Shown here: piece after piece, positions 8,334 to 16,000 of the stretch
Layout of the letters: each line of letters opens with the position of its first letter
Numbering within the stretch: the first letter of the stretch is position 1
Source: Lentisphaerota bacterium
GTDB taxonomy: Bacteria > Verrucomicrobiota > Kiritimatiellia > CAIQIC01 > Lenti-01
Length of the DNA: 32,997 bases
Direction: 5' to 3'
NCBI GenBank assembly: GCA_012511885.1
Contig: JAAZFE010000086.1
Coordinates: 1-32,997, forward strand
Notes under the pieces: generated by a model
What the model saw: the letters and a program-made list of their open reading frames with translations, nothing else
Told to the model about the DNA's origin: nothing
Database searches by the model: none
Made by a program: the position numbers and the translations under genes

Positions 8334-10187
8334 CTATTTAGCCTTGAGGATCAACGTGGGGGGCGGGAAGCGGCCGGCATCCTCGATGGAGGTGAATCGC
8401 CAGCCGTTTTTGTGATCGGTCTCGGTGTCGCCGGTCAGCACGAGGGTGATGGTGTCTCCGGCGGAGTCGCGAATGAAGTCCAACAGGGGACGCGACACGA
8501 TTTGCATGCGGTCGCCGATGTCGGGATTGGCCGGGATGTCGTAGGTGGTCAACAACGTGGCCTCCGCCGCATTCATTTGGCTGGCGCTGGCGGGATCATT
8601 GCCGGGGGCGGTGTCCCAGTTGAGCCCTTCGAGCCAGTCCGGAGATTTTTTCAAGGCCCACACAAAGAGCTGATACGGGTTGGCTTTGGTTTTCATGCGC
8701 CCGCGCCGGCCGGCGGTCAGTTGGAGCGTGGCGGACTGCAGACGGGCGCGGTCCACATCCTTGAGCGAGAACATCAGATAGATTTTGGAGACGTCTTCGG
8801 GGGGGGCTTCGGTGCCGGCGCAAAGGGTCAGGATGTTACGCTCTTTGGCGGCCGCGCCGTCCCGGCGCAACTCGGCGTTGTGGGTGGCGGCCAGGTTCCA
8901 CTCGTTGACCTGCCGGGCGGCGACGGGCGCGGCGGCGGCGGTCGGCTGGGCCTCGGCCGCGCCCTTGGCCGGGGTGGGGGTGGGGGCCTCTTCGGTCGTC
9001 ACGCGCACCCACTGGAGGCGGCCGTCGCGGAAGACCTGGCGCACACGGCCGGCGGCGCGGTCGGCCTCGAACTGGGCGGCTTCCTCGGCGCGTTTTTTCT
9101 GCTCGGCGCGGTGATCCTTGAAGATGGTCCAGCCAAACACCGAGCCGGCAATCACCAGCACCAGCGCGATCAGGCCGAAGACAACAGGCACGACCGGATT
9201 CTGCTTTTTGACCGGCTTTTTGCCGGACTTGGCTTCCAGCAATTGCGCCAGGGAATCGGAGAGGTCCTTGTGGAGCGACTCGTAGGTGGGGTAGCGCGCA
9301 AAGGAATCCATCTCGAGCGTGCGCATGAGAATGGCCGACGTCTTGGCGCTGAGGCCGGGTTTGAGGCTGCGGGGATCGGGGGGGGGCTCCTGGAAGCGCA
9401 GCAGGACAGTGTCGGTGACGGTTTCGGCGTTGAAGGGGGGCTCGCCGGTCAGGACGTGATAGAGGGTGCCGCCGAGCGAATAGATGTCGGAGCCAGCATT
9501 GGGCGCCTGCCCTTTGACCACCTCGGGGGCAATGTAGTAGGGGGTGCCCCAGATTTCGCCGGGCTTGGGTTTTTCGCCCTTGAAGCGGGCCAGGCCGAAG
9601 TCGGCCACCTTGGCGTTGCCGTCGCGGTCGTAGAGGATATTGGCGGGTTTGATATCGCCGTGGGTCATGTGGGCGGCATTGGCGGCTTGCAGGCCGCGGA
9701 TCACCTGCAGGGAGGTTTGCAACACGAAAGTTTCGTCAAGCGCCTTATGTTTTTGCTGGATGTGGTCGAGCCGGCCGCCGTCCACCAGCTCCATGACAAT
9801 GTAGGGCTGTCCGTTTTCTTCGCCGTAGTTGTAGATTTGGACGATGTAGGGGCTGTTGATGGCGGCCAGCGCCCGGGCCTCCTGCAGGAACTGTTCGACA
9901 AAGTCGCGGTCTTTGCCGATGGACTGCTGCATGACCTTGATGGCCACGGTGCGTCCGAGGGTTTCGTCGTAAGCCTTGTAGACCGCGCCCATGCCGCCCT
10001 TGCCCAGTTCATCCAGCAGCAGAAAATTGGCGAAGCGGGCGGGCACGCGCATTTGCGTGCCGCAGGAGGGACAGAGGATTTGCGTGAGCGGCACCACCCC
10101 GGTAGTCAGGATGGGCTGAGAACAGTTCCCGCACGAAACTTCGTCAAAAGCTTCGAGCAGAATGTCGCCTGTGCGGACTAGACTCAT
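8334..10187 (-). CDS. Membrane-bound eukaryotic-like Ser/Thr protein kinase with N-terminal zinc ribbon and C-terminal DNRLRE/CBM96-like domain
   Basis: CGNCSQPI...CPSCGT; GKGGMGAVYKAYDETLGRTVAIKVM; HGDIKPANILYD; DFGLARF; TM PVVFGLIALVLVIAGSVFGWTIF; C-terminal AELRRDG...KIYLMFSLKDV...LQLTAG...TLVLTG...WRFTSIED. Confidence 0.92.
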   Translation of the reverse strand: MSLVRTGDILLEAFDEVSCGNCSQPILTTGVVPLTQILCPSCGTQMRVPARFANFLLLDELGKGGMGAVYKAYDETLGRTVAIKVMQQSIGKDRDFVEQFLQEARALAAINSPYIVQIYNYGEENGQPYIVMELVDGGRLDHIQQKHKALDETFVLQTSLQVIRGLQAANAAHMTHGDIKPANILYDRDGNAKVADFGLARFKGEKPKPGEIWGTPYYIAPEVVKGQAPNAGSDIYSLGGTLYHVLTGEPPFNAETVTDTVLLRFQEPPPDPRSLKPGLSAKTSAILMRTLEMDSFARYPTYESLHKDLSDSLAQLLEAKSGKKPVKKQNPVVPVVFGLIALVLVIAGSVFGWTIFKDHRAEQKKRAEEAAQFEADRAAGRVRQVFRDGRLQWVRVTTEEAPTPTPAKGAAEAQPTAAAAPVAARQVNEWNLAATHNAELRRDGAAAKERNILTLCAGTEAPPEDVSKIYLMFSLKDVDRARLQSATLQLTAGRRGRMKTKANPYQLFVWALKKSPDWLEGLNWDTAPGNDPASASQMNAAEATLLTTYDIPANPDIGDRMQIVSRPLLDFIRDSAGDTITLVLTGDTETDHKNGWRFTSIEDAGRFPPPTLILKAK

Positions 10188-10194
10188 GCAGACC

Positions 10195-11142
10195 CTATCC
10201 CATGATCCTGCCTGAAGCGCGCAACAAAATCAAGAGCAAAGCCTTGTGCATGTGCATCCGGTTTTCGGCTTGATCGAACACCACCGATTGCGGGCCATCC
10301 ATCACCTCGGCGGTCTGTTCCATGCCGCGGATGGCCGGCAGGCAGTTCATGAAGACGGCATCCGGGTGGGCCAGGCGCATCAGGTCGGCGGTGACCTGGT
10401 AGGGGGCGAAGATGCGCTCGCGTTCGGCGGCCTGTTCCTTGGGGATGTGATAACTCATCCAGGAGTCGGTATAGACCACGTCGGCGTCGCGGGCGGCCTC
10501 GGCGGCGTCGTGGGTGATGAGGATGCTGGTGCCGGCGGCCTCCGCCGCGGCTCGGGCGACGGCCAGCACGGCGGGATCCGGCTCGTAGGCCTTGCCGGGG
10601 GGGCAGGCGACGGCCAGATGCATGCCCGCCTTGGGGCAGCCGAAGAGCAGCGAATGGGTCACGTTGTTGAAGCTGTCGCCGAAATAGGCCAGCTTGAGCC
10701 CGGCCAGGCGGCCCTTGTGCTCCTCGATGGTTTGCAAGTCGGCCAGAATCTGGCCGGGGTGCGAGTAATTGGTCAGTCCATTGATGACGGGCACGGTGGC
10801 GTGGCGGGCCATTTCGAGGAGGTCCTCGTGCTTGAACAGGCGGGCCATGATGATGTCCACATAGCGGCTCATGGTGCGCACGGTGTCGGCAATGGTTTCC
10901 TTGCCGGCTCCAATGGGCGAGGTGGAGGTGTCATAGTAGATGCTCTGGCCGCCGAGCTGGTTCATGCCCGCTTCAAAGGAGAGGCGCGTGCGCAGCGAAG
11001 GCTTCTCGAAAATCATGCAGAGGGTCAGGCCGCGCAGGGTGCCGGCATAGGCTTGGGGGTCGGCCTTGACGGCGCGAGCCAGGGCGATGGCTTCCGCGAT
11101 GTCCGCGGGGCTCCAGTCTTCCAGCGACAGCAAATGTCTCAT
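10195..11142 (-). CDS. argF: Ornithine carbamoyltransferase
   Basis: Start at MRHLLSLEDWSPADI. FEKPSLRTRLSFEAGMNQLGG, NGLTNYSHPGQILADLQTI, YFGDSFNNVTHSLL and FMNCLPAIRGMEQTAEVMDG. The ORF-track extension to 11592 is not supported. Confidence 0.96.
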   Translation of the reverse strand: MRHLLSLEDWSPADIAEAIALARAVKADPQAYAGTLRGLTLCMIFEKPSLRTRLSFEAGMNQLGGQSIYYDTSTSPIGAGKETIADTVRTMSRYVDIIMARLFKHEDLLEMARHATVPVINGLTNYSHPGQILADLQTIEEHKGRLAGLKLAYFGDSFNNVTHSLLFGCPKAGMHLAVACPPGKAYEPDPAVLAVARAAAEAAGTSILITHDAAEAARDADVVYTDSWMSYHIPKEQAAERERIFAPYQVTADLMRLAHPDAVFMNCLPAIRGMEQTAEVMDGPQSVVFDQAENRMHMHKALLLILLRASGRIMG

Positions 11143-11238
11143 GCGTGTTCCTTCATTGACTAACCCGGCTATCCTACTCAAAAAACCTTCCCGTGGAAAC
11201 CATTTCATTTTGCGGCTGAATCGGCTACATTGGAGCCC

Positions 11239-12366
11239 ATGAAGGTGGTATGGTTGATGCAGGACACGCGCGCGCTCTATGGCGCGGAGCAGGCCACGCT
11301 GCGGATGGTTGCCGGGCTGGCCGCCGCCGGGGTGCACATCCGTGTTCTGCTGCTCAAGGAGACGCGGCTGGAGGAGGGCGAGAGCCCGCTCGCCGCCGCT
11401 TTCCGGCAGGTGGCCGCCGTCGAAGACATTCCCGTGGCCGGCCGCTTTTCCCGGGCAGCGGTGCGGCGCATCCGCGACGCGATGAGCCGGGAGCAGGCCG
11501 ACGTGCTGCACTCGACCGGCTACAAAGCCGACTGCCACGCCGCCTGGGCGGCCGGGCGCGAGCCGGCCTTTCCCGTGGTCAGCACGGTCCATGGCTGGCT
11601 GTTCCGCCGCGACCTCAAAGAACGCCTGTTTCAGGAGCTGAATCTGCGGGCGTTGCGCGGATTCTCACGCGTGATCGTGTTGAGCGGGTTCTATGAGAAC
11701 TATTTGCGCGGTCGGGGCTTCACGCCGCTGCAACTGGCGCGTATCCCCAACGGGGTGGTACCGGATGAGCTGGCTGCCGCGGAAGATGCCGCCGCCCTGT
11801 GGGAGGCGGACGAAGGATGCTTCACCTTTGGCATGATCGGTCGCCTCAGCTCGGAGAAGAATCACCGCCTGCTGCTCAAGGCGGCGGCAAGGCTGGCGCG
11901 CCGGTTGCGCACTTCTCCGCGTTCCTGGCGCATCCTGATTGCCGGCGAGGGTCCCCTGAGGGACGTTCTGATCCGCCAGGCGCGGCGACTGCGCATTGAC
12001 GACCGCATCGAGTGGGCCGGCTGGATGTCCAGCCGCGACTTCTTCCGGCGGGTCCACGTGCTGGTACAGTGTTCCAAGGTCGAAAACCAGCCCATGAGCG
12101 TGCTCGAGGCCATGGCCTGGACCCGTCCGGTTCTGGCCACGCAGGCGGGGGGGCTGCCCGAGCTGGTGGCGGACGGCCGGACCGGCCGCCTGGTGCGCGG
12201 CAACAATTCCCGGGCACTGGCCGCCGCCATGCGCGACTATCTGGCCGTGCCGGCGCAGGCTGCGGAGGACGGCCGGCGCGCTCGCGCCAAACTGGCCCGG
12301 GACCTTCCGCTCGAGCGCATGATCGAAGACCAGCTCGGCGTCTATCGCACCGCCTGCGGGAGATGA
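11239..12366 (+). CDS. Glycosyltransferase family 4 (GT-B) protein
   Basis: Start at MKVVWLMQDT. GMIGRLSSEKNHRLLLKAAARL, LIAGEGPLRDVL, VLVQCSKVENQPMSVLEAMAWTRPVLATQAGGLPELV. Confidence 0.93.
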   Translation: MKVVWLMQDTRALYGAEQATLRMVAGLAAAGVHIRVLLLKETRLEEGESPLAAAFRQVAAVEDIPVAGRFSRAAVRRIRDAMSREQADVLHSTGYKADCHAAWAAGREPAFPVVSTVHGWLFRRDLKERLFQELNLRALRGFSRVIVLSGFYENYLRGRGFTPLQLARIPNGVVPDELAAAEDAAALWEADEGCFTFGMIGRLSSEKNHRLLLKAAARLARRLRTSPRSWRILIAGEGPLRDVLIRQARRLRIDDRIEWAGWMSSRDFFRRVHVLVQCSKVENQPMSVLEAMAWTRPVLATQAGGLPELVADGRTGRLVRGNNSRALAAAMRDYLAVPAQAAEDGRRARAKLARDLPLERMIEDQLGVYRTACGR

Positions 12367-12457
12367 ACAAAATAAGCGGAGTTGACAAACGCGCCTGAAA
12401 GCGGCATGTTGCCGACTCAATATTTGCAAATCACCCTTTGAAGTTGGAGCGAGTCCC

Positions 12458-12613
12458 ATGTCCATGCATCGTAGTTTGAAGGCCGGCAGCAAAATTTCCA
12501 CCCGGCGCAACGTGTTGAAGCGGTTCGAGCGCATCGAAGTGCTCAAGGAAGAAGGCAAGTGGAAAGAAGGCGACCGCGGCCGCGGTCTGCCCAAGACCAA
12601 GCCGCCGGTCTAA
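12458..12613 (+). CDS. Small basic protein of the Verrucomicrobia/Chlamydiae type (TIGR04137-like), 51 aa
   Basis: Translated by hand: MSMHRSLKAGSKISTRRNVLKRFERIEVLKEEGKWKEGDRGRGLPKTKPPV*. Below the length cut-off of the supplied ORF track. Upstream GGAGCGAG; strong terminator immediately downstream. Confidence 0.9.
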   Translation: MSMHRSLKAGSKISTRRNVLKRFERIEVLKEEGKWKEGDRGRGLPKTKPPV

Positions 12614-12631
12614 GCCGCGCGCCATCCCCCC

Positions 12632-12664
12632 AAAAAGCCCTTGGGTCCGCCCAAGGGCTTTTTT
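12632..12664 (+). terminator. Intrinsic terminator of the small basic protein gene
   Basis: AAAAAGCCCTTGGG-TCCG-CCCAAGGGCTTTTTT. Confidence 0.95.
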
Positions 12665-12665
12665 G

Positions 12666-12892
12666 ATGCAAATGCACACGAAAATGCCGAAAAACGGGTC
12701 AAAATTGAGCAAAATCGACCGAAAACAGGCCCAAAACGGGCAAAAAGCACCTGCAAACGGTGCAAAACGACGAAAAATGCGTAAACATTTCGCACTGAAT
12801 CGGTCTTCTGTAGCCGGTCTCGTTGAGGCCGGATTCCCAAGGGCGGAACGCATCGCCGAGGCGTCCGATGTTTTTTTGCCGAGCTGGGGCTC
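12666..12892. repeat. Composite intergenic repeat, copy 1: phased A-tracts plus GC-rich modules
   Basis: A-tract starts at about 12670, 12681, 12690, 12701, 12711, 12722, 12733, 12742, 12755, 12764, 12773 and 12783. Module at 12807-12832 is shared (inverted) with 17732-17757; 12848-12866 and 12871-12892 are shared with the right window end. Confidence 0.8.
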
Positions 12893-12967
12893 AGCGTTCC
12901 CAGGGGGCGCTGATGCGCCATGGCCACGGCGGAGCACAGCCGGCAACTGCCGACGAAGAGCGGAAGG

Positions 12968-13001
12968 CGAGTATTACGATTGTGCACAATCGTAATACTC
13001 G
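12968..13001. repeat. Perfect 34-bp palindrome
   Basis: CGAGTATTACGATTGTG|CACAATCGTAATACTCG is identical to its reverse complement. Confidence 0.97.
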
Positions 13002-13013
13002 ATGGGGGGGATC

Positions 13014-13042
13014 AAAACGCCCTTGGCGAGGAGCCAAGGGCG
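13014..13042 (-). terminator. Intrinsic terminator of the GH57 gene
   Basis: CGCCCTTGGC-GAGGA-GCCAAGGGCG with AAAA on its + strand 5' side, which is the T-tract on the minus strand. Confidence 0.8.
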
Positions 13043-13065
13043 TGTGGCGGCAGGGGTGCCGTGGG

Positions 13066-16000
13066 TTACTCGATGCCGATGCGGTAGAAGTTGACGGGGA
13101 GGAGGGTGTTGGTGATGGAGAGGTCCACGGGGCCGCCGGTGCCGGGCTTGTCGCTGCCAGTCACCTTTTGCCAGTTCTGGGTCGGGAAGAGCGTGGGGCT
13201 GGCCCAGATGGTGTAGGTGACACCAATCTGGCTGGAGGGGATGGATAGGTCCAGGGAGCCGCCGTCCATTTGCGGGGTGATGTTGGAAATCTCAGGGGCG
13301 GCGCTGCCGGTCTGGCGGGTGACGATGACGCTGTCAGAGTAGAAGGCGGGTCCGCCTTCGCCGAGGCCGGTGATCTTCATGGCACCGATGAAGTAGTCGC
13401 GGTTCTCATTCTGACCGTCGTCGGTGCCGTTGCTGTAGGACCAGGCGCGGAACCGGGCGATATCGCCGGTGAAGGTTCCGGTGTAGGTGCGCTTGGAACC
13501 GCCGACAGGCGTCACATCCACGGAGTAGTTGCCGGCGGAGGTGACGGTGAAGACGATGTCAATGCCTGCGTCGGTCCAGCCGATATCCGTTGTATCGCCA
13601 GTGATGCTGTAGAAGTCATCGCCACCGTTGAAGTAGAACTCCCAGAGCGTATCGCCGGAAGCATTCTGGAGGGCGACGCCGATGCCACCACCGATTTCCC
13701 AAATCCAGCCGTTCTTCATGTGGACATGGAAAGACTGGCCGACCGCGAGGGCGGAGGGGAAGGGGCGGATGGATTCGGAGAGGTGGCCTTCGTGTGACCA
13801 CAGGCCCCAGAGGTTTCCATTGACGAAGTGGCCGCTGGTGTCTTCTTCTGCGTTCAGTTGCCAGGCGCTGAAGCCGGTGCCGCCGTTGTTGCCGGAGTTC
13901 CAGCCGTCGGAGTAGGCGGTGTCGGTGGCGATGTCGTAGGCGTTGGTGACTTCGCCGCTGGCGACGACATTCGATCCGTTGACCACGATTTCGTTGGCGC
14001 CGACATTGAGTTCGATGCCGGGGACGGACCACGGCGAGGCCGCCGGGATGGAGCCGGAAGCATGGGTCAGCTTGTTGGTCCACTCGAGGTTGCCGGTCAT
14101 GCCGTCCGCCACGCCGGAGAGGGTGATGGTGGCGGTGGCATTGGGAACGGTGCTGACCGGCGCGGGGCTGGTGATGGCGAGGCCGGTGGGGATATCCGGG
14201 CATTCGGTGATGTCGAAGTTCCAGTTGGCGTCGTTGTTGTTGTCCCAGGTGACGGCGCCATCGTTGAAGACCATGTTGATATTGGTCGTGCCGGGGAGCG
14301 GAGTGTATTGATAGGTCCAGTTGGCGCCGGACTTGGTCATGCTCGGGTTGGGCAGAATGACATCCTGCCAGCCGTTGCGTCCGATGTGGATTTTGACCGG
14401 GTTGGCGCCTTGGAGATTTCGTCCGGAGGGGTTGTAGGTGATGGTGATGGGCTCGCAGGCGGCGGCGGAGCTGATGGAAACCGCGCCGACCGGTTCGGGC
14501 GGGGCGTCGCCACAGCCCGTGACATTGACATGCCAGTCGGCGCCGTTGTTGTTGTCCCAGATTCCGCTGCCATTGTTGAAGACGACATCAATGACGGTGG
14601 TATTGGTTGGAGGGGAGTAGGTGTATTCCCAGAAATAGCCGTTTTTGGTCATCGCGGGGTCGGGGTCTATGACGTCCTGCCATCCGTTGCGTCCGATATG
14701 AATCTGGATGGCGGAGGCATTCTGGAGGGGGCCTTCGTTGGGATAGTAGCGGATGACGACGGGGTCGCAACTGCTGGGGGCGGCGGGATCGAAGGTTGCG
14801 CTGGAGGGGCCGGTGGGGGAGTCGCAGTCGCGGATGGCGACCTTCCAGTTATTGTCGCCGTTGTTCTCCCAGTTGGAGCCGTCGTTGAACGCGCACTCGA
14901 ATTGCGGCGCGTTGTCGGGGACGGTGTTGAAGGTATAGGAGAAGGTGTTGGTTCCGGTGCGGGTCATGACCACGCTGTCCCAGTCGTTGGTCTCATGGGA
15001 GAAGTGGTAGAACAGGTTGACCGTGGAGGCGCTGGCCAGAACGGAAGTGGCGGCGTTGAAATTGACGGTGAGGGGTTCGCAGTCGCTGGGCGCGGCGGGG
15101 TCGAACGTAACGGAGGGGGCGGAGCTGCTCTGGCCGCCGTCGTGCTCGACGAACACGTGTTGAATGTCGCTCTTGGCGACATTGCCTTTGCCGTCGGTGG
15201 CTTCGACATAGTAGTCGAGGAGTTTGCCTCGGAAGCCGGGGACATTGAAGTCGGTGATTTTGGCGAAATAGTAATCGGCAATGACGGGGTTGGGCCAGTA
15301 GGCGGGGTCGAAGACGACGTAATCAATCTGTCCGTTATCGGCCTTGGTGTTGAGTTCGGTGCGGGTCTTGGGCAGAACGCGCTTGGTCATGGGGATGGTG
15401 ATCCACGAACCGACATCGGAGCCGCCCGCATAGGTTTCGTTGTGGGTGTTCGCCATCGAGTTGACGCCGTCGTTGTCCATGCGGACCTTCACGCTGATGT
15501 CGCTGATGCCGTTGACATCATAGGCGTGGGTCCAGACGTAGAACTCGGAGTCCATCTTTTTGAGGAAGCGTTCGTCCTGTTGAGGCACGCGGTTGTACCA
15601 TCCGAAAGTGTATCCGCCGGGGTTGTAGGGGAAGCGCTGGGGTTTGAGCAGCGTGGGCGGGGTGGTGTCCTTGTGCATACGCGTGGACATGAAGCTTTGC
15701 AGTTTATCAATGGCGTTTTTGGTGGCGAGGGCGGGTTTGACTTCGTCGTCGTTGCCGAGTCCGCCGTAGTAGTTGAAACCGGAGTCGAGGCCGGCGAGAT
15801 AGATGTGCCACGCGAGTTCGACATCGTTGGGGCTGGTCCATTGTCCGTCGCCGAGGTTGTTGTACGGGTCCTGAATCTTCCACGATTGGACGCTGCCGCC
15901 TTCATCCTTGAGGATTTGCTCGGCGGTGATGACCCAGTTGGCGCCCGCCATCAACGGGGCGTAGCTGAAGAACTTGAGGGCGAAGCCGGGGGTTTCGAGG

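Noticed and set aside
8412-10181. 589-aa + strand ORF opposite the kinase
   Set aside because: Gly/Val-rich shadow ORF; the minus strand encodes clear kinase motifs.
11143-11592. N-terminal extension of the argF ORF in the track
   Set aside because: ArgF homologues start near MRHLLSLEDW. The extension overlaps the divergent glycosyltransferase gene and has no conserved motif.
12663-12995. 110-aa ORF (MMQMHTKMPKNGSKLSKIDRKQAQNGQ...) across the phased A-tracts
   Set aside because: The Lys/Asn-rich translation is a by-product of the A-tract repeat. It also covers the GC-rich modules and part of the palindrome, and there is no homologue-like content.
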